Origin: Ensifer oleiphilus
Lineage (GTDB): Bacteria; Pseudomonadota; Alphaproteobacteria; Rhizobiales; Rhizobiaceae
DNA length: 64,000 nt
Direction of reading: 5' to 3'
Assembly (NCBI RefSeq): GCF_013371465.1
Contig: NZ_JABWDU010000004.1
Coordinates: 1 to 64,000 of the forward strand
The notes under the pieces are model-generated. The model worked only from the letters and a program-made list of their open reading frames with translations. It searched no databases and had not been told where the DNA came from. Of the stretch, positions 32,921 through 42,700 are shown piece by piece. Position 1 is the stretch's first letter, and every line of letters starts with the position of its first letter. The position numbers were made by a program, and so were the translations under genes.

Positions 32921-34332
32921 TGTCTGCCGAAAACAACAACGATTCACGTCCGAAACAAAACCGCTCGCACAAGCAGCCGGTCAGGTCGAAAAGGCCTGCA
33001 CAACAGGAGCGCGGCCCTGAAAAGCCCGGTCTGCGTACGCGGCAGGCGGCAGCCAAGATTCTCGGCGCGGTCGTCGATCGCAAGACCTCGCTCGATGGCA
33101 TGCTCGATCATGAGCACGGAAATCCGGCCTATCGCGAGTTGAACGAGGCCGATCGGGCGTTGGTGCGCGCCATTCTCAATTCCGCATTGCGCCACCTGCC
33201 ACGCATCCAGGCGGCAATCGGTTCGATGCTGCAGACCCCCCTTCCGGAAGGCGCACGCGCTCTCGACCATGTTCTGGCGGTGGCTGCCGCACAGATCCTC
33301 TATCTCGACGTTCCCGACCATTCCGCCGTCGACCTTGCGGTCGAGCAGGCGCAGGCCGACCCGCGCAACCGTCGTTTTGCCAATCTGGTCAATGCGGTGC
33401 TACGCCGCCTGTCGCGGGAGAAGGATGCAATCCTCGAAAGCCAGCGCACCCTTCCAGCAATGCCGGACTGGTTCTTCGACAGGTTGGTCGAGCGTTATGG
33501 GCGCGAGCAGGCCAATCTTATCGCCGAAGCGCAACTGACGCCGGCGGCGATCGACCTCACTGTCAAGTCGGACGCCAACGGCTGGGCTGCCCGGCTTGGC
33601 GGGACGGTCCTGCCGACAGGGTCTGTCCGCCTTGCCGAATTCTCCGGCTCTATCCCTTCCTTAGCCGGATTCTCCGATGGCGAATGGTGGGTTCAGGACG
33701 CGGCCGCATCGATCCCGGCCCGCCTGTTCGGATCGCTTGCCGGCAAGAGTGTCGTCGATCTCTGTGCCGCGCCCGGTGGCAAGACGGCGCAACTCATCCT
33801 GGCCGGCGCCAACGTCATGGCGCTTGATCAGTCCTCAAGCCGCCTGAGACGCCTGAAGGGCAATCTCGAGCGTCTGGGCCTGGAGGCACAGACGAAGGAA
33901 ACCAACATGGCCGACTTCCGGCCGGACGAACTCTTCGATGCCGCCTTGCTCGATGCTCCCTGTTCGTCGACCGGAACGACCCGCCGCCACCCGGACGTGC
34001 TTTGGACCAAGGGGCCGGAAGACATCGAGAAGCTCGCGCTTCTGCAGGAGCGTTTGCTGCGCCACGCGCTGACGGTGGTCAAGCCTGACGGCATCGTCGT
34101 CTTCTCAAATTGCTCGCTTGACCCGCGCGAAGGCGAGGAAGTGGTTGCCCGGGTGGTTGGGGCCGGCGCTGACTATGAACGTGTTCCGGTTCTGGCCAAG
34201 GATTGGCCGGGGCTGGAAGATGCGATCACGCCGCTCGGTGAGGTGCGCACCACTCCGTCGATGTTCCCGCTCGATCCGCCTTTCGCCGGTGGGCTCGACG
34301 GTTTCTACGCCGCCGTGATTCGCCGCAAATAA
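32920..34332 (+). CDS. rsmB: 16S rRNA (cytosine-967-C5)-methyltransferase family protein
   Basis: A 470-residue RsmB/NOL1-type methyltransferase. A basic N terminus is followed by a NusB-like RNA-binding domain (about 48-180, including LNEADRALVRAILNSALRHL). The SAM-binding motif VDLCAAPGGKTAQL is near 279, and the two catalytic cysteines are in DAPCSSTGTTRRHPD near 346 and FSNCSLDPREGEEV near 395. The start ATG at 32920 shares a base with the htpX stop. The rRNA position it modifies is taken from the family. Confidence 0.9.
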   Translation: MSAENNNDSRPKQNRSHKQPVRSKRPAQQERGPEKPGLRTRQAAAKILGAVVDRKTSLDGMLDHEHGNPAYRELNEADRALVRAILNSALRHLPRIQAAIGSMLQTPLPEGARALDHVLAVAAAQILYLDVPDHSAVDLAVEQAQADPRNRRFANLVNAVLRRLSREKDAILESQRTLPAMPDWFFDRLVERYGREQANLIAEAQLTPAAIDLTVKSDANGWAARLGGTVLPTGSVRLAEFSGSIPSLAGFSDGEWWVQDAAASIPARLFGSLAGKSVVDLCAAPGGKTAQLILAGANVMALDQSSSRLRRLKGNLERLGLEAQTKETNMADFRPDELFDAALLDAPCSSTGTTRRHPDVLWTKGPEDIEKLALLQERLLRHALTVVKPDGIVVFSNCSLDPREGEEVVARVVGAGADYERVPVLAKDWPGLEDAITPLGEVRTTPSMFPLDPPFAGGLDGFYAAVIRRK

Positions 34333-34667
34333 GTCTGCAAAAGTGGAATTGCCTTCCGGAATGCCTCGGATGCAGGCTGTTTTGTCGCGTCAATTGACGC
34401 TTTAAGGCCACAAGCCTATCAAAGGCGACATAATTGATAAAAGTTTAATGATCTTTCCGGCACCATACGGAGTTGACGCTGAGCGCCGCCTGACCATTGG
34501 GACAGACAAAGACGCTCTGACATTTTGAAACGGCGCATGGTGCGTCCCGAAAATCGAACACGGATCTTCGGGAGGCGCTTGCGTTATCGATACTGGCGCG
34601 AAGCCGACGCATCCGTTCGACGAACTCGCACGGCTTGCTTCAGGAATGAGGAAACCGGCGGGCGTTG
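34333..34667. other. Non-coding gap between rsmB and the heparinase-like gene
   Basis: A 335-bp stretch without a convincing gene. It contains a 14-bp perfect palindrome (34387-34400) and an AT-rich segment (about 34425-34450). A 43-codon open frame from 34537 has no family features and I do not call it. Some regulatory DNA for the downstream gene is probably here. Confidence 0.6.
34387..34400. repeat. 14-bp perfect palindrome
   Basis: GCGTCAATTGACGC, in the gap upstream of the heparinase-like gene. The symmetry fits a dimeric regulator's operator, but no binding protein can be named. Confidence 0.4.
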
Positions 34668-36353
34668 ATGGTGTTTTCCGGCAGGCGAAGGCTTTCCTAT
34701 CTGTATGCGCGTGAGGGTTGGCGCCGCGTGTCGCGCCGGCTTTCGGTCGGCCGCGTCTCGTCGCTGCGCTTTACCGGTTCGACGCCCAGCCGCCTGATCG
34801 TCGCACCGACGGACCTCAGGGCTGTCGATCCCTTCGTTGCCGAAGAGATCCTCGAGGGCCGTTTTCCGCTGGCCGGCCGCGTGCTCGACACTGAAGGTGA
34901 ATCGCCTTTTGAAATCGATCTGCCGTCGCTTGAATTCGCCGTCCGGCTGCATTCGTTCGGCTGGCTCCGGCATTTGCGGGCAATCCGGGAAGATGCCGGC
35001 TTTGTGCGCCTGCGACAGATCGTTGACGACTGGATCGCCACTCACGGTCGCAACTTGGGCGGCATTGCCTGGGATGCCGATGTCATTGCCCAGCGCATCA
35101 TCGCGTGGCTCTCGCACTCGCCGGTGGTCCTGCGCAATGCGGAGCATGGCTTCTATCGCCGTTTCCTGAAAAGCCTGGCTTTCCAGGTCCGTTATCTCCG
35201 CCACATTGCCGAAACGGTCAGCGATGGCGAGGCGCGCCTGCGTGTCCGGATGGCGCTTGCCATGGCGTCGGTCTCGATGCCGTCGACGCCCTCGGCCATT
35301 CGCAAGGCGTCGCGCCATCTCGATTTCGAACTCGACCGGCAGATCCTTGCCGATGGCAGTCATTTCTCGCGCAGCCCGCGCGCCGGGCTCGAACTGCTGC
35401 TCGACCTGCTGCCGCTGCGCCAGACCTATGTCAATCTCGGACATGACGTGCCGTCGCGCCTCATTCCCTGCATCGACCGGATGTATCCGGCCTTGCGCTT
35501 CTTCCGCCACCAGGGCGGCGAACTGGCGCTTTTCAACGGTGCGACCTCGGTGTTGGCGCATGAACTGGCTTCGGTGCTGCGCTACGACGAAACAGCCGGC
35601 GAGCCGTTCCGTTCACTGCCGCTTGCCCATTACGAGCGCCTGTCGATCGAAAATACCGTCGTCATCGTCGATACCGGTCGGCCGCTTTCGGTCGATCTGT
35701 CGCGCAGCGCTCATGCGGGTTGCCTTTCGTTCGAAATGTCCTCCGGCAAGACGCGGTTCGTGATCAATTCGGGCGCGCCGAAGTTTGCCGGCGAACGATT
35801 CCGCCAGATGGCGCGGATGACTGCCGCACACTCCACCGTCACCGTCAACGACACGTCGTCCTCGCGCTTTTCGCAGTCACGGTTTCTGGGACCGATCATG
35901 ACCAGCGGCGTCTCGCGCGTCGTGGTCGAGCGGAAGGACGAACCGGGGCGCCTCGAATCCGTCACGGCAAATCATGACGGTTATCTCGCGTCGTTCGGGC
36001 TCCTGCATGAGCGCGACATCGGTGTGCTGAACGGCGGCCGGATGATCCGCGGGCGCGACCGGCTTTCGCGCGCCGACGGCAGCGATCCCGAGGAAACCAA
36101 CACGGCCGTGGCTGTCGCCCGCTTCCATATCCACCCGGCCGTCACTATTCGCCAGAACAATGGTCGCGAGATCTACCTCACCGCACCCGATGGCGAGGTC
36201 TGGCTGTTTGCCTGCCAGGACGGCGAGCTGGCGGTCGAGGAAGACATCTTCTTTGCCGATCCCTCGGGCATCCGCGCCTCGTCACAGCTGACGGTCACCT
36301 TTGCCGTTGCCAGGCAGCCCGAGATCCAGTGGACCTTCTCGCGCACAAACTGA
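34668..36353 (+). CDS. Heparinase II/III family protein
   Basis: A protein of about 561 residues. The N-terminal alpha/alpha-barrel region shows FEIDLPSLEFAVRLHSFGWL near 84 and RYLRHIAETVSDGEARLRV near 180. The C-terminal heparinase II/III-like beta domain has HAGCLSFEMSSGKTRFVINSG near 349 and AAHSTVTVNDTSSSRF near 385, with the conserved asparagine and histidine residues. Such enzymes eliminate uronic-acid polysaccharides, but the substrate in rhizobia is not established. No signal peptide is obvious. The start could be ATG 34668 or TTG 34665. It precedes purH by 121 bp. Confidence 0.85.
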   Translation: MVFSGRRRLSYLYAREGWRRVSRRLSVGRVSSLRFTGSTPSRLIVAPTDLRAVDPFVAEEILEGRFPLAGRVLDTEGESPFEIDLPSLEFAVRLHSFGWLRHLRAIREDAGFVRLRQIVDDWIATHGRNLGGIAWDADVIAQRIIAWLSHSPVVLRNAEHGFYRRFLKSLAFQVRYLRHIAETVSDGEARLRVRMALAMASVSMPSTPSAIRKASRHLDFELDRQILADGSHFSRSPRAGLELLLDLLPLRQTYVNLGHDVPSRLIPCIDRMYPALRFFRHQGGELALFNGATSVLAHELASVLRYDETAGEPFRSLPLAHYERLSIENTVVIVDTGRPLSVDLSRSAHAGCLSFEMSSGKTRFVINSGAPKFAGERFRQMARMTAAHSTVTVNDTSSSRFSQSRFLGPIMTSGVSRVVVERKDEPGRLESVTANHDGYLASFGLLHERDIGVLNGGRMIRGRDRLSRADGSDPEETNTAVAVARFHIHPAVTIRQNNGREIYLTAPDGEVWLFACQDGELAVEEDIFFADPSGIRASSQLTVTFAVARQPEIQWTFSRTN

Positions 36354-36474
36354 GCTTATTTTAGGATGTGGGCTTACCGAGGTTTCTTCGGCCGGCAAGC
36401 TATGCTAACGGGCAGCCATCCCAATGCCGGAGCATCCTCCCCGCGCGTCCGGCGCCGCCACAGGAGCATGGTTG

Positions 36475-38085
36475 ATGGCTGTCGCCTCCAAGAAAATTCC
36501 CGCCCCGAACGAGGTTCCAGTTCGGACCGCCCTCCTCTCCGTGTCCGACAAGACGGGCGTCGTCGAGCTTGCCCGGGCGCTGCATGAAAAAGGCGTACGC
36601 CTGGTTTCGACCGGCGGCACGCACAAGGCGCTGGCGCAGGCAGGCCTTCCGGTCAGCGACGTTTCGGAGCTGACGGGCTTCCCCGAGGTCATGGACGGTC
36701 GGGTCAAGACCCTTCACCCGGGTGTCCACGGCGGCCTGTTGGCGATCCGCGACGATGCCGAGCACCAGGCGGCGATGTCGGCGCACGGCATTACCGCGAT
36801 CGATCTGGCGGTGATCAATCTCTATCCCTTCGAGGAAGTTCGCGCGCAGGGCGGTGACTATCCGACGACGGTCGAAAACATCGATATCGGCGGCCCGGCC
36901 ATGATCCGCGCATCGGCCAAGAACCACGCCTATGTCACGATCGTCACCGATCCGGCGGATTATCCGGTCCTCATCGAAGAGTTGGCGTCGGGTACCACGA
37001 CCTACGCGTTCCGCCAGAAGATGGCTGCCAAGGCCTATGCCCGCACGTCCGCCTATGACGCTGCCATCTCCAATTGGTTTGCCGAGGCGCTCGACACGCC
37101 CATGCCGCGTCACCGCGTTCTCGGCGGCGTCTTGAAGGAAGAGATGCGCTACGGCGAAAACCCGCACCAGAAGGCGGGGTTCTACGTCACCGGCGAAAAC
37201 CGCCCGGGTGTTGCCACCGCTCAACTGCTGCAGGGCAAGCAGCTTTCGTACAACAACATCAACGACACCGATGCAGCTTTCGAACTGGTGGCCGAGTTCC
37301 TGCCGGAAAAGGCACCGGCCGTTGCCATCATCAAGCATGCCAACCCGTGCGGTGTAGCGACGGCCCCGACGCTGGTGGAGGCCTATCGGCGGGCGCTTGC
37401 CTGTGATTCCACCTCCGCCTTCGGCGGCATCATCGCGCTCAACCAGATGCTCGATGCCGAGACCGCCGAAGAGATCGTCAAGCTCTTCACCGAGGTCATC
37501 ATCGCGCCTGAGGTCAGTGACGAGGCGAAGGCGGTTATTGCACGCAAGCCGAACCTGCGGCTGTTGACCACCGGCGCCCTGCCCGATCCGCGCATCCCCG
37601 GCCTGTCGGCCAAGACCGTGTCGGGCGGTCTTCTCGTCCAGACCCGCGACAACGGCATGGTCGAGGACCTGGAGCTGAAGGTGGTGACCAAGCGCGCACC
37701 GACCGCACAGGAACTGGAAGACATGAAGTTTGCCTTCAAGGTGGCAAAACATGTGAAGTCGAACGCCGTCGTCTACGCCAAGGACGGCCAGACGGCCGGT
37801 ATCGGCGCCGGACAGATGAGCCGCGTCGATTCCGCCCGCATCGCCGCGATCAAGGCGGAAGAAGCTGCCAAGGCGCTGGGCCTGGCAACGCCGCTGACGC
37901 GCGGCTCGGCCGTCGCCTCCGAAGCTTTCCTGCCGTTTGCCGATGGATTGCTCTCGGCGATTGCTGCAGGCGCCACCGCCGTGATCCAGCCGGGTGGCTC
38001 AATGCGCGACGAGGAGGTCATTGCCGCCGCCGACGCTCATGGCGTTGCCATGGTGTTTACCGGCATGCGCCACTTCCGCCACTAG
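36475..38085 (+). CDS. purH: Bifunctional AICAR transformylase / IMP cyclohydrolase
   Basis: A 536-residue enzyme for the last two steps of IMP synthesis. The N-terminal MGS-like cyclohydrolase domain begins [20 protein letters not shown] and contains STGGTHKAL and [16 protein letters not shown]. The C-terminal transformylase domain has [15 protein letters not shown] [15 protein letters not shown] near 224 and the catalytic [11 protein letters not shown] near 284, ending FTGMRHFRH. The ATG at 36475 follows AGGAG at 8 bases. It is 120 bp after the heparinase gene and is followed by a terminator. Confidence 0.97.
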   Translation: MAVASKKIPAPNEVPVRTALLSVSDKTGVVELARALHEKGVRLVSTGGTHKALAQAGLPVSDVSELTGFPEVMDGRVKTLHPGVHGGLLAIRDDAEHQAAMSAHGITAIDLAVINLYPFEEVRAQGGDYPTTVENIDIGGPAMIRASAKNHAYVTIVTDPADYPVLIEELASGTTTYAFRQKMAAKAYARTSAYDAAISNWFAEALDTPMPRHRVLGGVLKEEMRYGENPHQKAGFYVTGENRPGVATAQLLQGKQLSYNNINDTDAAFELVAEFLPEKAPAVAIIKHANPCGVATAPTLVEAYRRALACDSTSAFGGIIALNQMLDAETAEEIVKLFTEVIIAPEVSDEAKAVIARKPNLRLLTTGALPDPRIPGLSAKTVSGGLLVQTRDNGMVEDLELKVVTKRAPTAQELEDMKFAFKVAKHVKSNAVVYAKDGQTAGIGAGQMSRVDSARIAAIKAEEAAKALGLATPLTRGSAVASEAFLPFADGLLSAIAAGATAVIQPGGSMRDEEVIAAADAHGVAMVFTGMRHFRH

Positions 38086-38091
38086 CATAGT

Positions 38092-38124
38092 CCGGGACGG
38101 GCGCTTCACGCCGGTCCCGGTTTT
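38092..38124 (+). terminator. Terminator after purH
   Basis: CCGGGAC / GTCCCGG (38092-38098 and 38114-38120) with a partly paired inner loop, followed by TTTT. It begins 6 bases after the purH stop. Confidence 0.78.
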
Positions 38125-38143
38125 CAAAGCGGACCTGAGACTA

Positions 38144-39571
38144 TCAGAAGCCGTCGCGTCCCCAGGATGCGGCGGCTTTTTTGCGCCCGTCATCCGCCGG
38201 ATAAGGCGTGCGCAGCAGGATCAGGAGGCCGACGACCAGAAAGGCGATAAGCGCCATCATGCCGATGCGTGCCGAACCGGTGGCAAGCGTGATCGTAGCG
38301 ACCGATGCAGGCGCAAGGAACGATGTCGCCCGACCCGAAAGCGCATAGAGCCCAAAATAGCGGCCGGCCTCGTCAAGGCTGACGCTGCGGGCGAGATAGG
38401 AGCGCGATGAGGCCTGAACCGGGCCGAAGGCGATGCCGACCAGCAGACCGTAGAGGATGTATGCCTTCTCGGCAGCGGTGCCGAACAGCCCGCCGGAATC
38501 GTCTGTCGATAGCGGCATGAGGCCGAACAGAGTGAAACCCGGTCCGGTCGAGACGATGCCGATGGTGGCCAGTGTCAGGCAGACCAGGCTGGCGGTGACG
38601 ATGACCTTGGAGCCGAGACGCGTGTCGAGCCGGCTTGCATAGAGGCAGCCGCCGATGGCGACGACGTTGAGGATAATGCCGTAGATGCCCAGTTCCAGGG
38701 TTCGCCAACCGAACATGGCCGCGGCGAAGGTGCCGCCGAGCGCCAGCAGTCCGTTGACGCCGTCCTGGAAGATCATGCGCGCGATCAGGAAGCGCAGGAT
38801 GCCCAATCTTTCCTTGAGTTCGCCGAGTGTGCCTTTCAGTTCGCGAAGACCGGTGACGGTCGCCTTTCGCAGCGACATGGTCGCCTTGGTGGCGTCGGGT
38901 GTGAAGAGGAACATCGGAATGATGAAGATGAAGTACCAGAGCGCCGATATCGGCCCGGTGATGCGCGCATCTTCGCCCTTGGCGGGATCGAGGCCGAAGA
39001 GCGGGTCGATGCCTGCGGCAGTCTTGCCGGTTTCCGGATTTGCAGCCAGAAGCGCCACAACGGCGATCAGCACGATCATGCCGCCGAGATAACCGAGCCC
39101 CCAGGCAACGTTGGAAATGCGGCCGACATCCTTCTCGTCCACCAGCCGCGTCATCATCGAATCATTGAAGACGATCGAAAACTCGGCGGCGACCGTCGCC
39201 AGCACGATGAAAAAGGCGGCGTAGATGATCGGCGATCCGGGGGCGGCAAACCAGAGCATCGCCAGCGAGATGATCTTGATGACGGCGAAAAAGCCGATCC
39301 AGGGTTTACGCGGCCCGGTGGCGTCGGCGATCGAGCCAAGAACGGGCGAGAGAATGGCGATGATGATGCCGGAAACGGTCAGCGTATAGCCCCACATCGC
39401 CTGGCCGACGGCATGGTCCTCCGTCAGTCGCGAGACAAAATAGGGTCCGAAGATGAAGGTGGTGATGACCGTGAAGAAGGGTTGCGCCGCCCAGTCGAAC
39501 AGCATCCAGCCGGCAATGCCCGCGCGCGACACGCGCGGCCGTTCGTCAGTCCTGTCGGCTGAAATCTGCAA
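38144..39571 (-). CDS. UMF1-type MFS transporter
   Basis: A 475-residue membrane protein with about 12 hydrophobic segments. It starts with the family-typical AGIAGWMLFDWAAQPFFTVI, followed by SPVLGSIADATGPRKPW, the MFS loop between helices 2 and 3. The family (UMF1, related to fungal Atg22) comprises uncharacterised MFS carriers in bacteria; the fungal proteins export amino acids from the vacuole. The substrate here is unknown. It is downstream of gdh on the same strand, but a terminator hairpin separates them. Confidence 0.85.
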   Translation of the reverse strand: MQISADRTDERPRVSRAGIAGWMLFDWAAQPFFTVITTFIFGPYFVSRLTEDHAVGQAMWGYTLTVSGIIIAILSPVLGSIADATGPRKPWIGFFAVIKIISLAMLWFAAPGSPIIYAAFFIVLATVAAEFSIVFNDSMMTRLVDEKDVGRISNVAWGLGYLGGMIVLIAVVALLAANPETGKTAAGIDPLFGLDPAKGEDARITGPISALWYFIFIIPMFLFTPDATKATMSLRKATVTGLRELKGTLGELKERLGILRFLIARMIFQDGVNGLLALGGTFAAAMFGWRTLELGIYGIILNVVAIGGCLYASRLDTRLGSKVIVTASLVCLTLATIGIVSTGPGFTLFGLMPLSTDDSGGLFGTAAEKAYILYGLLVGIAFGPVQASSRSYLARSVSLDEAGRYFGLYALSGRATSFLAPASVATITLATGSARIGMMALIAFLVVGLLILLRTPYPADDGRKKAAASWGRDGF

Positions 39572-39583
39572 GTGCCCCTCCCG

Positions 39584-39624
39584 AAAAAGACTGCGCCGCG
39601 CATCCCCTCGAACGCGCGGCGCAG
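39584..39624 (-). terminator. Terminator after the NAD-glutamate dehydrogenase gene
   Basis: CTGCGCCGCGC / GCGCGGCGCAG (39591-39601, 39614-39624) with a 12-base loop. On the minus strand it is followed by AGTCTTTTTCGG. It lies 104 bases past the gdh stop and just before the UMF1 start. Confidence 0.78.
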
Positions 39625-39727
39625 ACTATCTTCATTCCGATCGATTCCAAAAGGCCCGGAGCGACACACGGGCGAAAAAACTGCCCGCATGTTGCTGCCT
39701 ACTGTCGATCAATTCCGCAACAAGAGC

Positions 39728-42700
39728 TCACCTCGCCCTTCCGCGTGCCAGGTCGTTCAGAAGGCCCGCGGCAACCGTGATCTTGGCAAGTGTCGTCTCG
39801 CCCTTCTCGGTCAACAGGCGCAACTGGCTCGTTGCCTGCGCGACGCGCTCGCGCTCGTTTTCCTCCCAGGCCGCGACCGGATTGCGTTCCTTCTTCTGCT
39901 CGCGCAGCGCTGCCGCGGTGATATCGCGCCGGGCGGCGGCGATATCGGAGACGGCCCGCGAAAGAGCCATCGCTTCGAACTGCTCGGTTGCCGGCACACG
40001 ATCGGAGGCGGCGAGCAGCCGGTTGATCCGAAGCGTGTCGGTGACGGCAAAGTAGCCCTGCGCAGTGCGGCTCAGCGTCTCGCCGGTTTCGGCGGATATC
40101 TGCATGATTTCCGGCACCAGCGTCATCAGCGCCAGTTCAGAAATCTCCTCGGCGAGCTTGGCCGGCACGCCACCCTCGACGAAGGCAGCGGTCTTCAGCT
40201 GTGCCTCGTCGGCGCTCTCGCCGGACACGGCAGTCCGCATCGTGCCGCGCAACTTCTGTAGACCGTCGCGCAGCCGCGACACGGCTTCGGAAACCGAGCC
40301 GGTTGCAGCATGGGTGCGCAGCGCCCGCTCGGTCACGAGCGTGAAGATGCGGCCGACCTCCTGGTAGAGGACGTTCTGCAGGCCGCCGCCAATCTTGTTG
40401 TCGAGCGCGTCGATCTCGTCATAGATCCGCGGCAGATCGAAGCCGTCAAGCGCCAGAACCGCCGCCTTGACCACGTCAGCCGAGAGGAAGCCCGTCGCAT
40501 CCGTCAAGGTCGAGACGAAGGCAGGGCCGCCACGGTTGATGACCTCGTTGGCAAGGATGGTCGCGATGATCTCGCGGCGCAGCCGGTGGCCATGGATATC
40601 GCCGGCATAGGTCTTGCGCATCTTGCCGGGGAAGTAGCGCTCCAGTGTTGCCGTGAAATACGGGTCATCGGGAAGCTCGCTGGCGATCAGCTCGTCGAAC
40701 AGAACCAGCTTGGAGTAGGAGAGCAGCACGCCGATTTCCGCGCGGGTCAAGGGCTTGCCCGCCTGGTAACGCTCGGTCATCGCCTGGTCTGTCGGCAGCG
40801 TCTCGACCTTGCGGTTGAGATGACCGTCCGCCTCCAGCCGCGTCATCAGTCGGCCAAGCGTCGTGCGATTGCCGGCTCCCTGCATGGCGGTCAGCGAGAT
40901 CGCCAGGGACTGCTCGTAGTTGTTGCGCAGGACGAGATGGCCGACTTCTTCGGTCATCGACGCCAGCAACGTATTGCGCTTCGGCCGGGTCAGGCGGCCG
41001 TCGCGCATGGCAGACGCCAGCGCGATCTTGATGTTGACCTCGACGTCGGACGAGTTGACGCCCGCCGAGTTGTCGATGGCGTCGGAGTTGCAGCGACCGC
41101 CGTTGAGGCCGAAGCCGATGCGGCCCTTTTGGGTGACGCCCAGGTTTGCGCCCTCGCCGATGACACGGGCGCGGACCTCTTCGGCGGCGACGCGGATCGC
41201 GTCATTGGCGCGGTCGCCGACTTCGGCATCCGTCTCATTGCTGCCGCGCACATAGGTGCCGATGCCGCCGAACCAGAGCAGATCCACCTGGCTCTTCAAG
41301 ATCGCGTTCATGATCTCGAACGGCGTCGCCTTCTGCTTGTCGATGCCGATCGCCGCCATCGCTTCCGGCGTCAGCGTCACCGATTTTTCGGCGCGGGAAA
41401 TGATCATGCCGCCTTCCGACAGCGTCTTGCGGTCGTAATCCTGCCAGCTCGAACGCGGCAGCGCGAACATGCGCTTGCGCTCGGCGAAGGACACGTCGGT
41501 ATCCGGATTGGGATCGATGAAGATGTCGCGGTGGTCGAAGGCTGCAAGCAGTCGGATCTTTTCCGACAGCAGCATGCCGTTGCCGAAGACGTCACCCGAC
41601 ATGTCGCCGACGCCGGCGACGGTGAAGGGGGTCGTCTGGATGTCGATGTCCATCTCGCGGAAGTGGCGCTTGGCTGTTTCCCAGGCGCCGCGGGCGGTGA
41701 TGCCCATCTTCTTGTGGTCGTAACCGGCCGATCCGCCCGACGCGAACGCGTCGTCAAGCCAGAAGCCGGCTTCCTGGGCAAGGCCATTGGCGGTGTCGGA
41801 GAACGTCGCCGTGCCCTTGTCGGCGGCGACAACGAAGTAGGGATCGTCACCGTCGCGGCGCAGCGTGTCCACCGGCGGCACGACATCCTGGCCGACAATG
41901 TTGTCGGTGACCGACAGCATGGTACGGATGAAGGTCTTGTAGGCTTCGGTACCGGCCTTGAACACCTCGTCGCGATTGCCGCCGACCGGCAGCTGTTTCG
42001 GATAGAAGCCGCCCTTGGCGCCGACGGGCACGATGACGGCGTTCTTGACCTGCTGTGCCTTTACCAGACCGAGCACTTCGGTGCGGTAGTCCTGTGCCCG
42101 GTCGGACCAGCGAAGACCGCCGCGCGCGACCTTGCCGAAGCGCAGGTGCACGCCTTCGACCTCGGTGCCGTAGACGAAGATTTCGCGGAACGGACGCGGC
42201 TCGGGGAGGCCCTCGAGCTGCTTGGGGTCGAGCTTGAGGGCAAGCACCGCACGCGGCTTTCCGTCGGCGTCCTTCTGGAAGTAGTTGGTCCTGAGCGTCG
42301 CCTCGATGGCGTTGACGTAACGGCGCAGGATCCGGTCCTCGTCGAGACTCGGGACAGAGGACAGCGCGGTCTCGATCGAGGCGATGAGCGTGTTGCACTT
42401 CTTGGCCCGTGGCTTCTCTTCGAGCGCCGGGTCCATGCGGGTGACGAACAGCTTGAAGATATCGGCGGCAATCGCCGGATACTTGTTCAGCGTGTCGGCG
42501 ATGTACCCTTGAGAATAGGTGATGCCGGCCTGGCGGAGGTAGCGGGCATAGGCGCGCAGCACCGTCACTTCGCGGGCGTTGAGGCCCGAAAGCAGGATCA
42601 GCCGGTTGAAGTTGTCGTCCTCGATCGTGCCGTTCCAGGCGGCGAGGAAGGCTTCTTCGAGTGCTGCACCCGACTTGTCGAGATTGAGCGCAAGGCCGTC

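Noticed and set aside
34537-34668. A 43-codon frame before the heparinase-like gene
   Set aside because: Arg-rich product with no ribosome-binding site or family resemblance.
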